From an uncultured Prevotella sp. (lineage in GTDB: Bacteria; Bacteroidota; Bacteroidia; Bacteroidales; Bacteroidaceae): 36,126 bases of DNA. Positions 9,701 through 18,149 of the stretch are shown piece after piece. Under the pieces are notes generated by a model that saw only the letters and a list, made by a program, of their open reading frames with translations, had not been told where the DNA came from and made no database searches. Location: the NCBI GenBank assembly GCA_946186115.1, contig CAMHLV010000032.1, positions 1 to 36,126 on the forward strand, read 5' to 3'. The position numbers were made by a program, and so were the translations under genes. Numbering within the stretch: position 1 is the stretch's first letter; each line of letters opens with the position of its first letter.

Positions 9701-10510
9701 ATTGACGTAAGGGGTGAAAGCGACTTCAGTTTCTACGAGCGCGGAGCAAACTGCAATGCACTCATCAAGGCTGCACCAAACACTCTGCCTGCTCTACTGC
9801 CCTATAATGTCATAGTAGATGGCGTCTGTGGCAATCTGAAACTGACCGACGGCAACTATAGCTTCAAAAACAATGAAGCCTTCACAGCTACCAATGCCAG
9901 CTACGACCGCACGTTTGTTCCTGGTCAGCGCTCTACCATCTGTCTGCCGTTCGCTCTCACTGAGGAAGAAGCTGCCGCTGCTGGCACATTCTGGTCGTTG
10001 ACACGCTATGACACAGAGGCGCAGAAACTCCACTTCGACATAGTGACTGAGCCGCAGGCCAACACTCCATACATCTTTGAGGCTGCCAAGGCTCAGCCCT
10101 TCCTCTCGATATCGGGCAAGATTGTGCCTGCTTCGTCACAGGAAACGGTGACAAAGGACGGTATCAGATTTATCGGAGTCAACGAGCGAACACACCTTGT
10201 TTCTGTAGAAAATGGTGTTACCTATTATGGCTATCGCCAGAGCGATGCCACCTTCGTCAAGGTGGGCACTACCAACGGTGCTAATATCAATCCGTTCAGA
10301 GCCTATCTGCAGACATCGACTCCCCTGTCGGCACGCATGGCGGTAGATTTCGACGATGAGGAGGGTAGCCCGACGGGTATTCAGGATGTGAAGCCCGCAA
10401 GCGAGCCTGTTGGCCAGCAACCTATTTATAATTTAGCAGGCCAGCGAGTTATGACTCCTAACAAGAAGGGGCTATACATTATTGGAGGTAAGAAATATTA
10501 TGTGAAATGA
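6728..10510 (+). CDS. GH13 alpha-amylase with starch-binding modules, 5'-truncated
   Basis: Amylase-like sequence in this frame starts near 6728 (DTDWGTWSRLEGQA...DLIWVPNSA). There is no in-frame ATG, GTG or TTG before GTG at 6809, and the signal peptide and first barrel strand are absent. Numbering from 6809, the GH13 regions are complete: DVVINH (65-70), GFRYDMVKG with nucleophile D162, FSVGEYWD with acid/base E187, and FVDNHD with D258. A chitobiase-like beta domain follows (about 405-476). Next come three repeats with YLYAWD/YLYTWD/VYAWVW and WPG motifs (about 482-535, 592-645, 696-760) resembling CBM26 starch-binding modules. A C-terminal region ends GLYIIGGKKYYVK. The intact protein would be an exported starch-degrading enzyme. 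This copy probably cannot be exported. Confidence 0.85.
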   Translation, partial: YDDTDWGTWSRLEGQANDLQGYIDLIWVPNSARTKNDYCVEKAQTEGNGWLKDMGYMPCWWLNHDNTIFGSSSDLKSMINTYKEKGIGIIEDVVINHKNGQNDWCDFPNEEVTVGGKTYSLNWSLADICYNDNGGYVRTMFDITGAADTGDDFDGCRDLDHTGANVQQNVKTYLDYLQHELGYAGFRYDMVKGYGPQFVGIYNAYAKPTFSVGEYWDNWDGTTWWVNGTKQNDVIQSAAFDFPLKFLINNAFSGSSFDQSALSTQGMAGSDYFKRYSVTFVDNHDTYRDGTKMSNDNNVLAANAFILSMPGTPCIFLPHWKTHNAALKRMIAARKAAGITNQSSFTSDVCNDGKGRSFIVNGSNDKKILLLLGDCGSYDTTGYRSVWERNNDNWNFKMYVSEAVTEETLNAVPSGSNSGLGTARVDMASGTYYQTVTVTVSPSDPFTTLVYTEDGSDPTMSSNTITSGGQAFTYNSVGTHTLKVGVKGASSVTDIQTYAYTITNEEITEITIYVRADKEPIYLYAWDANGTLTSAWPGTQLSAKKSANGQNFYYMNFPKPSADYTLNYILNQGSDGTKTPDQTGIGSTVFTALGEGAAIDLTATYAGATITDPVEATEPITVYVKGNFGPAYLYTWDGYSLGAWPGTKMNTTLINGKTWFYYTMPKTVTSFNMKVNQGQGQPESNEYYVTSTVYLEYHGGSNNLTIVEGMAEYPVEGWYEQGEICAFFTDRNNWDNVYAWVWSDTPSYYNYSNDNTDNTGWPGNECECLGYNESGYKLYKWTYKGSRTSYPEKIIFNNNNGDNQTIDCNFVNGAWYDKEKLKTEENPIASPVSTAVSPSTEISVAALGNPTSVTNWNGKSEKVAENTNNKTISKDFTLAAGNYVVQAIVRGTNSGSVTLSAKEQSETVTLMGLDGAASTVQTNGIVETYATGANNGWQKVEVAFTLANAEKVTVTLSSTAGKWQLGAMKVLSGTTAKTKATTGVDLATNTYIDVRGESDFSFYERGANCNALIKAAPNTLPALLPYNVIVDGVCGNLKLTDGNYSFKNNEAFTATNASYDRTFVPGQRSTICLPFALTEEEAAAAGTFWSLTRYDTEAQKLHFDIVTEPQANTPYIFEAAKAQPFLSISGKIVPASSQETVTKDGIRFIGVNERTHLVSVENGVTYYGYRQSDATFVKVGTTNGANINPFRAYLQTSTPLSARMAVDFDDEEGSPTGIQDVKPASEPVGQQPIYNLAGQRVMTPNKKGLYIIGGKKYYVK

Positions 10511-10526
10511 ATTAACCCGCAAAACT

Positions 10527-10703
10527 ATGAAAAAGAAAAAGTATGTTTCTCCCATAAGTGAGGAAATCCTTATGACTGCTGTAGAGACTCTGCTGTCGGG
10601 CTCCATAACAGTGAGTACAAATAATCCCTCCACCGAAGACAATGGCGAGGAATTAGGCTCACGTGTATTTGCTTTAGGTTTTGACGACGACGAAGACGAA
10701 TAA
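10527..10703 (+). CDS. Small protein with basic N-terminus and acidic C-terminus (58 aa)
   Basis: ATG at 10527 and TAA at 10701-10703 encode 58 residues, 16 bp after the amylase stop. The protein begins MKKKKYVSP, contains LLSGS near residue 25, and ends GFDDDEDE. No signal peptide or transmembrane segment is seen. It shares the MxKKxYxxP start and acid-rich end with the protein at 449-607 and occupies the same position behind a large secreted protein. It is probably cotranscribed with the amylase. I know of no function for this type of small Prevotella protein. Confidence 0.65.
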   Translation: MKKKKYVSPISEEILMTAVETLLSGSITVSTNNPSTEDNGEELGSRVFALGFDDDEDE

Positions 10704-10737
10704 GGAAAAGAATAGTGCATTTTCCGGAAAAAAGTAG

Positions 10738-10745
10738 TATCTTTG
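10738..10745 (+). promoter_or_regulatory. TATCTTTG box upstream of GH95 gene
   Basis: TATCTTTG matches the Bacteroidetes -7 box TAnnTTTG and lies 24 bp before the ATG at 10770. No clear TTTG lies about 20 bases upstream, so it is weaker than the other promoters in this window. Confidence 0.5.
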
Positions 10746-10769
10746 TAGCCGAAAAAACTGATTTGGCAA

Positions 10770-13259
10770 ATGAAAAAGACTTTCATTATCGCAGTCCTGA
10801 TGGGGCTGTGCGTGCAGGGTGTGCTGGCACAGGCACATAAGTTGTGGTATGGCAGACCGGCTGCTCATTGGCTGGAGGCACTGCCCGTGGGTAATTCACA
10901 TCTGGGAGCCATGGTCTATGGTGGTACTGATGTAGAGCAGGTACAGATAAACGAAGAGACTTTCTGGAGCGGATCACCACATAACAACAATTCCACTGAG
11001 TCGCTGGAGCATCTGCAAGAGGTGCGCCAGCTCATCTTTGACGGCAAAGAGCAGGAAGCTCACCAGCTGATGGACAAGCATTTCGTCAAAGGGCCCCATG
11101 GAATGCGATTCCTGCCGCTTGGCAATGTCAGACTGGAAATGGGACATACCAGCGTAACCGACTACAGGCGTGAGTTGAACCTTGGCGATGCCCTGGCAAC
11201 GACACGCTATATCTGCAACGGAATAAGATATGAGCGAACGGTATTTGCCTCGCAGGCAGACAACGTGATAGTAGTACATATCAAAGCCAGTAAGAAAGGG
11301 GCTTTGTCGTTTGTCGTCAATTTCGATTCTCCGTTGAAAGCGGATGTTTTTGGAGTCACCTCACGGGAATATCATGCTGTAAACGAACTGGCTGCCGTAG
11401 TCAACGGAGTGGAACAGGAAGGTGTCAAGGCTGGCTTGAAGGCTGAATGCCGTATCAAGGCGGAGGCCGATGGCAAGATAAAGCGTGGCGAACAATCGCT
11501 GATCATTGCCGATGCCACTACCGCAACACTCTACATCACTGCTGCTACAAACTACGTGAATTACCACGATATCAGCGGAAATCCTATCAAAAAGAATAAT
11601 GAGGTACTGGATAATCTGAATGGCAAGTCGTATAATAAACTGCTGAAGGCTCACCTGAAGAAATATCATGAGCAGTATGACCGCGTCAGCCTTGTACTGC
11701 CAAAGAGTAATGCTTCTGAGAAGGAAACCGACCAGCGACTAATACTTTTTGCCGACGAGGCAGAGAATTCAAAGACTCCTGACCTCGATATGGTATCTCT
11801 TATGATGCAGTATGGCCGCTACCTGCTCATCAGCAGTTCGCAGCCTGGCGGACAGCCAGCTAATCTGCAGGGTGTGTGGAACGACAAGCAGAATGCCATG
11901 TGGGATTCTAAATACACCATCAATATCAATACCGAGATGAACTACTGGCCTGCCACGGTGGGCAATCTGACAGAGACTCAGATGCCGCTGTTTGCAATGA
12001 TTCGTGATCTCAGCGAGACAGGAGCCGTGACGGCAAGGCAGATGTACGGATGCAGAGGTTGGGTGGCGCATCATAATACCGACCTCTGGCGTATTGCCGG
12101 ACCTGTGGACGGAACATACTGGGGAATGTTCCCGACGGGTGGCGCATGGCTTACCACACATATCTGGCAGCACTACCTGTTTACTGGCGACAAGAAATTC
12201 CTAAAAGAATACTATCCGGTAATGAAGGGGGCTGCCGACTTCCTGGTTGACTATATGCAGCAGATGCCAGGCAAGCGTTGGAAGGTCACGGTGCCTACCG
12301 TGTCGCCTGAGCATGGCCCGATGGGAAAGACTACTCCTGTGACTGCTGGCTCGACGATGGATAACCAGATAGCGTTCGACGTCTTCTCTAACACCATTAA
12401 TGCTGCCAAGGTGCTGGGGCTGGATAACTCTCAGTATTCTGTATTCAGTGAGCAGTTAGACTGCCTGCCGCCTATGCAGATAGGTAAGTACGGACAGTTG
12501 CAGGAGTGGCTTATCGATGGTGATGATCCTAAGGATGAACACCGTCATATATCACACCTCTACGGACTGTATCCTTCAAACCAGATATCGCCCTACTCAC
12601 GGCCCGACCTATACACTGCCGCTGCCAACACGCTGATGCAACGTGGAGACATGGCAACAGGATGGAGCCTGGGATGGAAAATCAATTTCTGGGCACGTAT
12701 GCTCGACGGAAACCATGCTTTCCAAATTATCCGCAATATGTTGCATCTGCTGCCCGATGACAGTAAGATGAAAGAATATCCTGACGGACGTACATATCCT
12801 AATCTGATGGATGCTCACCCCCCCTTCCAGATAGACGGCAACTTCGGCTGTGCTGCCGGCATCTGCGAGATGCTGATTCAGAGTCACGACGGTGCCGTAC
12901 ACTTGCTGCCGGCACTGCCTGACGTATGGAGCGACGGTAAAGTCAGGGGATTGCGTGCCCGTGGTGGCTTTATTGTGGATATTGCATGGAGCAAGGGCCG
13001 CCTTACTAAAGCCAAAATCCGTTCTACCATTGGCGGACAGTTGAGGCTGCGCTCATATCTTCCCTTAAAGGGTAGGGGACTGAAAGCTGCCGTTGGACTG
13101 TGTCAGAATCCGCTCTTGCAGTCAACCGATATCGAACCGCCGTTGCGCTCTGAAGAGCTCCACGACTTCCAGTTGCGCGACGTCCCACAGACTTACGAAT
13201 ACGACATCCACACAGAGCCTGGGAAGGTGTATGTTGTGAGTGTGGTGGAGAACTTGTGA
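10770..13259 (+). CDS. GH95 alpha-L-fucosidase (829 aa)
   Basis: The protein has a signal peptide ([20 protein letters not shown], cut before QAH) and the full length of a family GH95 enzyme. GH95 enzymes remove terminal alpha-1,2-linked L-fucose, or in some members L-galactose, by inversion. Recognisable features are the N-terminal beta domain ([21 protein letters not shown]), [12 protein letters not shown], and the catalytic pair NxN in NINTEMNYW (N385, N387). TVSPEHG supplies the general acid E514 and QIDGNFG supplies D689. No lipobox is present, so it is probably periplasmic. It follows the amylase region but has its own promoter-like box. The substrate (host mucin or plant glycan) cannot be decided from sequence. 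Confidence 0.92.
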   Translation: MKKTFIIAVLMGLCVQGVLAQAHKLWYGRPAAHWLEALPVGNSHLGAMVYGGTDVEQVQINEETFWSGSPHNNNSTESLEHLQEVRQLIFDGKEQEAHQLMDKHFVKGPHGMRFLPLGNVRLEMGHTSVTDYRRELNLGDALATTRYICNGIRYERTVFASQADNVIVVHIKASKKGALSFVVNFDSPLKADVFGVTSREYHAVNELAAVVNGVEQEGVKAGLKAECRIKAEADGKIKRGEQSLIIADATTATLYITAATNYVNYHDISGNPIKKNNEVLDNLNGKSYNKLLKAHLKKYHEQYDRVSLVLPKSNASEKETDQRLILFADEAENSKTPDLDMVSLMMQYGRYLLISSSQPGGQPANLQGVWNDKQNAMWDSKYTININTEMNYWPATVGNLTETQMPLFAMIRDLSETGAVTARQMYGCRGWVAHHNTDLWRIAGPVDGTYWGMFPTGGAWLTTHIWQHYLFTGDKKFLKEYYPVMKGAADFLVDYMQQMPGKRWKVTVPTVSPEHGPMGKTTPVTAGSTMDNQIAFDVFSNTINAAKVLGLDNSQYSVFSEQLDCLPPMQIGKYGQLQEWLIDGDDPKDEHRHISHLYGLYPSNQISPYSRPDLYTAAANTLMQRGDMATGWSLGWKINFWARMLDGNHAFQIIRNMLHLLPDDSKMKEYPDGRTYPNLMDAHPPFQIDGNFGCAAGICEMLIQSHDGAVHLLPALPDVWSDGKVRGLRARGGFIVDIAWSKGRLTKAKIRSTIGGQLRLRSYLPLKGRGLKAAVGLCQNPLLQSTDIEPPLRSEELHDFQLRDVPQTYEYDIHTEPGKVYVVSVVENL

Positions 13260-13277
13260 ATTTTTTTTCAAAAAAAG

Positions 13278-13309
13278 TTTGTGAATTTCTAAAATATTAT
13301 ATATCTTTG
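13278..13309 (+). promoter_or_regulatory. Promoter of the kinase locus
   Basis: TTTG (13278-13281), a 20-base gap, then TATCTTTG (13302-13309) match the Bacteroidetes consensus well. It starts 18 bp after the GH95 stop and should drive the genes from 13485 onward. Confidence 0.75.
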
Positions 13310-13310
13310 T

Positions 13311-13484
13311 AGCCGACTACTATGATTCCAAATAGGAAAAACTGGTCAAGTCGTCGGCTGTAAGGGACTATTTCGTGTGTTCATACGTCAGTTCTTCGGT
13401 GTTAAGATGAAATGATATTATTGCTAAAAACCGAATATATAAATAGGTAATGTACATTTATTGTCTTTATCCTAAATTGATACT
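13311..13484 (+). promoter_or_regulatory. Long (about 170 nt) 5' leader of the kinase locus
   Basis: Initiation just after the TATCTTTG box leaves an untranslated leader of about 170 nt before ATG 13485, much longer than for other genes here. It contains the inverted pair AGCCGAC (13311-13317) / GTCGGCT (13353-13359), which could close a stem with a 35-nt loop. I recognise no known riboswitch. Confidence 0.35.
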
Positions 13485-14882
13485 ATGTTAAAAGAGGGAC
13501 AGAAATTTGGAGAAAAAGGAAGGTATGTGCTTGTCAGACAATTAGGAAGAGGTGGCTTTTCCGAGGTCTGGTTGGCTGATGATACGTGGACTCGTATTCA
13601 AGTTGCTATTAAGATATATGCACCTGGCATGGGACTCGATGAAGCAGGAATCGAGTTGTTTACTCAAGAGTTTTCCTTGGTCTTTGACTTAAATCATACT
13701 AACCTGCTAAAACCAACTTATTTTGATAATTATGAGCGCCAGCCATATTTGATAATGCCTTTGTGTAAGAATGGTTCGGCTTTTAAATACCTAACAGGTA
13801 AGGAGCATATCACAGAGCGCCAATGTTGGCATATGCTTCACGATGTTTCTGCTGGATTAGCATATTTGCACGGGAAGAAACCACCTGTTATTCATCAGGA
13901 TATTAAACCAGACAACATTCTAATTAGTGACGAGGGTTTGTATATGATAACTGATTTCGGTATCAGTGCCCGTGTGCGTAGTACTATTAGGAATGGTATG
14001 GCCAAAGAGCAAAGTGGCGGTACTCTCGCTTATATGGCTCCTGAGCGTTTCAGTTCACAGCCGAGACCAATTATGGCCAGTGATGTATGGTCGTTAGGAG
14101 CTATGATGTATGAGCTTATTTGTGGCATGCCTCCTTTTGGTAATAGCGGTGGATTGATGCAGAGAAAGGGCGCTGAAATACCAAGGATAGATGAGGAAGG
14201 GTATTCTCAAGAACTGAAATCGATTATTTACAGGTGTCTTTCAGAAAGTCCGGGAGAACGTCCTTGGGCAAGCCAGATAGAGGATATTACCTATAATTAT
14301 CTGCATAACAAACCTTGGTCGCAAGACAGTCATAAATCATTTGTACCCCAACCCAAGTCCGAACCCAGTTATCATACAGATTCTAATACTGATTCGCGGT
14401 ATGTATATACTCCTAAACCTCAGTCTTCTACTAAGCGCCCATCTGTTTTTGAACAGTATTATGGCAAGGTTAAGATGTTTGCCTCCACTGATAGAAAGAA
14501 CTTAGTGAAGTACGGTATTGCCGCAGTTGTAGCCCTGCTCATCATACTAGGTGTGGTACTGGGTATTGGGGGTAGTGGCAGTAATAGCTCGTCTGAGATG
14601 ACCCAGGCAGATAGTATAGCAAAGGTTGACTCGATAGCCAACACTTATTTGCCGGTAACTAGGGGTTATATGAAGACTGCTGGTACTTTTATGGAAACAA
14701 ATAAAGGTAACCTATTAAATCCTGCTAACGGAAAGATAGAAGATCAGTATATTAGGGTGATTAGTAAGTACCGTGAGTATAAAAATGAAATAGGGCAATA
14801 TCCTGGTATTCATCCAAGTAAGAATATAGAAGACGAGTTAGTACTGAGGCTGAAAAACAGTTGCGAGTTATCTATGATTTAA
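13485..14882 (+). CDS. Membrane Hanks-type Ser/Thr kinase 1, C-terminus frameshifted
   Basis: The kinase domain spans about residues 13-275: glycine loop LGRGGFSEVW (20-29), ATP-binding lysine K43, catalytic loop HQDIKPDN (H137, Q138, D139), DFG at 157-159 and APE at 185-187. The usual HRD arginine is Gln. A Ser/Thr/Pro-rich linker leads to one membrane helix (about 333-352) and a short extracytoplasmic part. Its frame ends in KNSCELSMI, but the -1 frame continues a helical protein to TAG at 14987-14989, so the natural protein is probably about 35 residues longer. It shares the signature FGNxGGLxQxKGAxIP with the kinase at 23309. It is the first gene of the locus, after a strong promoter. Confidence 0.9.
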   Translation: MLKEGQKFGEKGRYVLVRQLGRGGFSEVWLADDTWTRIQVAIKIYAPGMGLDEAGIELFTQEFSLVFDLNHTNLLKPTYFDNYERQPYLIMPLCKNGSAFKYLTGKEHITERQCWHMLHDVSAGLAYLHGKKPPVIHQDIKPDNILISDEGLYMITDFGISARVRSTIRNGMAKEQSGGTLAYMAPERFSSQPRPIMASDVWSLGAMMYELICGMPPFGNSGGLMQRKGAEIPRIDEEGYSQELKSIIYRCLSESPGERPWASQIEDITYNYLHNKPWSQDSHKSFVPQPKSEPSYHTDSNTDSRYVYTPKPQSSTKRPSVFEQYYGKVKMFASTDRKNLVKYGIAAVVALLIILGVVLGIGGSGSNSSSEMTQADSIAKVDSIANTYLPVTRGYMKTAGTFMETNKGNLLNPANGKIEDQYIRVISKYREYKNEIGQYPGIHPSKNIEDELVLRLKNSCELSMI

Positions 14883-14989
14883 TACTTAATGACGTAAAGG
14901 AATTTCGACATCCCGATGTTAATGACGAAGTTAATGCCCAAATATATGAAGAACGTGCTAATGCAATAATACAATATATTGGCGAATAG
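14840..14989 (+). other. Out-of-frame 3' remainder of kinase 1
   Basis: In the -1 frame this segment reads TEAEKQLRVIYDLILNDV, continues as a charged helical sequence and ends AIIQYIGE before TAG at 14987-14989. The two frames are both open only between about 14822 and 14882, so the shift lies there. The next gene begins 24 bp after this stop, as expected for an operon, which supports 14989 as the original gene end. The simplest cause is a single-base indel. The motif GAAAAAC at 14852-14858 is a poor match to ribosomal slippery sites. Confidence 0.65.
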
Positions 14990-15013
14990 CCCAAATATAA
15001 AAACTTAGGAGAT

Positions 15014-15964
15014 ATGAAAAGAACGGCAATATTATTATTCTTCCTGTTATTGAGCATGTTTTCTGTTGTGAGTATTTATGCTCAGACTGCTTCGTCACGG
15101 TATAATGAGGCAAACAGGCTATTTCGTAAAGGTGACAAAGAAGGAGCGATTCGGGCTTTAAAGTCCTCAATGATTCTTGATAAGAGTGACGCAAATAAGA
15201 GAAAGTGTCAGAATTTAATTAATAAAATCAATAGTAGCGGTAAAAAAGACTACAACAGTAATAGTAAAAATAATAAAAACAATACAAGTAAAAAAGATTA
15301 TTATAGTACTACCCCCTATAGTCCGGATAATGATGTTTTCTACTTGCGTCAGCATCAATTAAACTTTGATGGAAATGAAGCCGGCCAAGCTCATGTTATT
15401 GTAAAAACCTCAAGAATATGGGATGCAGAAGTTGATGAAGAAAAGGATCGTTCATGGTGTCAGGTTAATAAGGCTCACGACGATGACTCCATTTTAGTTG
15501 TTTCTGTAAAACCCTCAAATTTGACTGCTACTCGTGAGGCAACGATACATGTCTTTATGACCTATTCAAGGAAAAACAAGAGAGAGGTAAAGGTTATCCA
15601 AAGAGGTGGAATGAAGGCAACAATAGCAGCCAGCAAACCTACTGTAGCCAATATTGACAGAGCAGGGGGCAATGTCGTTGTGCCAATTTTCTGCAATTCT
15701 GATACCTTATATTCTGATGGCAAGAACTGGGAGGTTGCGGAATTTCCGTCGTGGGTGAAGGTTGTTTCAACCAAATTGTTTAGAAAAAATCCCTTCGTTC
15801 AAGCTGTACGTGTTGATGCAGAAAAGAGTGAACTCTCAATAGAATGTGCTCCAAATCCTACAAAGGAAGAACGCAGGGGTAAAATTGTATTGGTAAGCCA
15901 GGATGCTCAGTGCGAAATCAACTTGATTCAAAAGAAGGGAAACAAAAATACAGGTGCATACTAA
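15014..15964 (+). CDS. Exported BACON-domain protein with N-terminal helical repeat
   Basis: The 316-residue protein starts with a signal peptide ending near SIYAQ. A TPR-like helical pair follows (YNEANRLFRKGDKEGAIRALKSS region, about 29-72), then an Asn/Lys-rich low-complexity linker (about 75-100). Two BACON-like beta domains occupy about 108-197 and 200-308; each carries the WxxxVxxxxxW pattern and ends VKVIQRGG or INLIQKKG. BACON domains are Bacteroidetes modules proposed to bind carbohydrate or mucin. Here it sits between a membrane kinase and FHA proteins, so a periplasmic sensing or scaffold role is inferred. An AGGAG-like motif precedes the ATG. Confidence 0.8.
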   Translation: MKRTAILLFFLLLSMFSVVSIYAQTASSRYNEANRLFRKGDKEGAIRALKSSMILDKSDANKRKCQNLINKINSSGKKDYNSNSKNNKNNTSKKDYYSTTPYSPDNDVFYLRQHQLNFDGNEAGQAHVIVKTSRIWDAEVDEEKDRSWCQVNKAHDDDSILVVSVKPSNLTATREATIHVFMTYSRKNKREVKVIQRGGMKATIAASKPTVANIDRAGGNVVVPIFCNSDTLYSDGKNWEVAEFPSWVKVVSTKLFRKNPFVQAVRVDAEKSELSIECAPNPTKEERRGKIVLVSQDAQCEINLIQKKGNKNTGAY

Positions 15965-15982
15965 CTTTAAAACTATAAAACT

Positions 15983-16837
15983 ATGAGATGTAACAATTGT
16001 GGATACGACAACGACGCGAATGTTAGTGTTTGTGTAAAATGTGGGCATCAGTTATCGGCAGATACTAGATATGCCCCTAACTATGGTGGCGGAGCAAATC
16101 CCATGCCACGCCCAACTGTAATTGGTGCCAGACCGGGAGAAGAGCCAGTATCCAGGCCTACGGTTGTTGGAGCAGCAGGAATGACGGAGCCTACGCCCCG
16201 GCCTACCCGAGTTATGAATAATCAGGAATTTGACCAGCAGATGGGGGTTGCCCAAGTGCAAGGAGCAAAGGCTTGCCCCTCATGCGGATATCCTGTTGTT
16301 GACGGATTTTCCACCTGCCCAAGTTGTGGAGCCTCTATGCCAAATGATAAGCCTGTTGAGGTTGAAGAGAGACCTGCTCAATTGTCGAAAACAGTTGAGA
16401 GCAAACCTGAAGAAGGTCTTGATTATGTAACAACATGTGACCATTGCGGAAAAGAAATTTCTCCTACATTCCAACATTGCCCCTATTGCGGTGAGAAAAT
16501 ACACCAGAAGACTGTCTTTGTGAGACATCATAAAATTGATCCTCCAAAGCCTAAGTGCTCTTTGACAATTATTCCTGAGGAAGATGAACAGATTGCTGCC
16601 AACGTGAATAATTATGAAGGAGCATCGGTGTATTTGAATAGGGACAATACAGAGCCCAACAATCGCTCTATCACCTCAAAGAAGCAGGCAGAGCTTATAT
16701 CAGAAGACGGAAAGTGGTATCTTGTCAACCACAGTGAGTTGTGTACCACCAGTGTCGAGGCTAACCGAAAAATAGAGATACAATCGGGAGACATCATTAT
16801 CTTGGGAGACCGCAGATTTAAGTTTGAAGCAGAATAA
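15983..16837 (+). CDS. Zinc ribbon-FHA protein
   Basis: This soluble 284-residue protein has three CxxC-CxxC zinc ribbons with Cys pairs at 3/6-17/20, 98/101-112/115 and 152/155-166/169. A C-terminal FHA domain (about 191-284) shows LNRDNTEPNNRSITSKKQAEL and ends GDIIILGDRRFKFE. FHA domains bind phosphothreonine peptides. Between the first two ribbons are three RPT motifs (T45, T60, T75) in PRPTVIGA, SRPTVVGA and PRPTRVMN contexts, which look like candidate phosphorylation sites. It begins 18 bp after the BACON gene and ends 9 bp before the kinase-FHA gene, so they are probably cotranscribed. A phospho-dependent adaptor role is inferred. Confidence 0.85.
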   Translation: MRCNNCGYDNDANVSVCVKCGHQLSADTRYAPNYGGGANPMPRPTVIGARPGEEPVSRPTVVGAAGMTEPTPRPTRVMNNQEFDQQMGVAQVQGAKACPSCGYPVVDGFSTCPSCGASMPNDKPVEVEERPAQLSKTVESKPEEGLDYVTTCDHCGKEISPTFQHCPYCGEKIHQKTVFVRHHKIDPPKPKCSLTIIPEEDEQIAANVNNYEGASVYLNRDNTEPNNRSITSKKQAELISEDGKWYLVNHSELCTTSVEANRKIEIQSGDIIILGDRRFKFEAE

Positions 16838-16846
16838 GGAAGTGCT

Positions 16847-18130
16847 ATGGCTGAATATCAGGTAGTGGACCGATGTGATTTCCGACCAGGACAGGTTGTC
16901 AATGGTCAGTATTTCATCAAGAAGACTCTTGGTGAGGGATCATTCGGTGTGGTCTATCTGGTGGATGATACTTACGGAAACCGTTATGCCTTGAAACTGC
17001 TTCGACTTTGGGAGGTGCCTTCTGAAATCCGCCAACCACTGATGGAACGTTTTGAAATGGAATTCAAGACAGGACAAATACCGTGTGAGAATTTGGTACA
17101 GTCAATAGACTTTGGTGAGGTTGGAGGTAATCCATTTATTGTCATGGAATTCTGCCCTGGTGGCGACTTGGAGCCGTTGCTGGGCAAAACGACCAATGCC
17201 ACACGTATTTGTCAAGAGATACTGTCTGGCCTCAGTGCCCTTCATACCCAAGGTAAGGTTCATCGTGATTTAAAGCCAGAAAACGTCCTGTTCAAGCAAA
17301 ATGGTGTTGCGGCACTTACTGATTTCGGTATAGCTGGTGACAGAACGCACCGAATGACTCAACGTAATATCTTTGGTAAGCCAAACCAGATTTTCGGAAC
17401 CTATGCCTATATGCCGCCAGAACAGGTGAATCGTGCCCGTGGAGGTGCTACGGTATTACCTACTACTGACATATTCTCATTTGGCGTTCTGACTTATCAG
17501 TTGCTAACAGGTAATTTGCCTTTTGGCACACTGGAATCCCATAACGAATTGGCCGAATATCAGATAAGAGGTAAGAATGGTGACTGGCAGCGTGATGCTT
17601 TGCGTCATTTGCCAAATGCTCATGAATGGACTCGTCTGATTGAAGGATGTCTTGTTCCAGACTTCAGGCATCGTTTGCAAACGGTAAAAGATGTTCTGGA
17701 CTTGATACCACAGGATGCTCATGCTCCAAACATGCAACCTGTAAGATTATATACTTATCAACCTCAGCAACACACTCGAGGTTATATATTGAGAATTATG
17801 CAAGGCGATGAGTATGGACGAACATTTGATATTAGCAGTATAGTACAATCCGGTTTAAAAATTTTGACTATAGGAAGGCAGAAAGACAATACTATTTGTG
17901 TTAAATCTGATCATTCTGATTATCTCTCGCGCCATCACTGCACGATAGAGTCGGGCGTTGGACAATGGATAGTCAGAGATGGTCAGTGGAGGCGAGACCA
18001 AGGTAAGTGGGTGAATTCACGCAATGGGACGTATGTCAATTCGCATGCTGTTTCCCATTTCGGATATTACTTGAAACCTGGTGATATTATTACTATTGGT
18101 GATGTGACAATGCGATTTGAAAATTATTAA
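16847..18130 (+). CDS. Soluble Ser/Thr kinase with C-terminal FHA domain (kinase 2)
   Basis: Residues about 20-285 form a Hanks-type kinase: LGEGSFGVVY (28-37), K50, canonical HRDLKPEN (H139, R140, D141), DFG 159-161, and PPE in place of APE (190-192). The FHA domain (about 320-426) has TIGRQKDN (341-348), SRHH (361-364) and NGTYVN (393-398), the standard phosphothreonine-binding residues. There is no membrane segment, unlike the other three kinases. It is the only one with a classical HRD motif. It sits between the zinc ribbon-FHA and FHA-trypsin genes, with gaps of 9 and 19 bp. It could be the cytosolic kinase that docks on phosphorylated partners of the locus. Confidence 0.93.
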   Translation: MAEYQVVDRCDFRPGQVVNGQYFIKKTLGEGSFGVVYLVDDTYGNRYALKLLRLWEVPSEIRQPLMERFEMEFKTGQIPCENLVQSIDFGEVGGNPFIVMEFCPGGDLEPLLGKTTNATRICQEILSGLSALHTQGKVHRDLKPENVLFKQNGVAALTDFGIAGDRTHRMTQRNIFGKPNQIFGTYAYMPPEQVNRARGGATVLPTTDIFSFGVLTYQLLTGNLPFGTLESHNELAEYQIRGKNGDWQRDALRHLPNAHEWTRLIEGCLVPDFRHRLQTVKDVLDLIPQDAHAPNMQPVRLYTYQPQQHTRGYILRIMQGDEYGRTFDISSIVQSGLKILTIGRQKDNTICVKSDHSDYLSRHHCTIESGVGQWIVRDGQWRRDQGKWVNSRNGTYVNSHAVSHFGYYLKPGDIITIGDVTMRFENY

Positions 18131-18149
18131 CCCTTAAAACTATCTATTT

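Noticed and set aside
14852..14858. Programmed -1 frameshift site GAAAAAC in kinase 1
   Set aside because: It does not fit the X XXY YYZ slippery pattern, and no downstream stimulatory structure was recognised; an indel or sequencing error is simpler.
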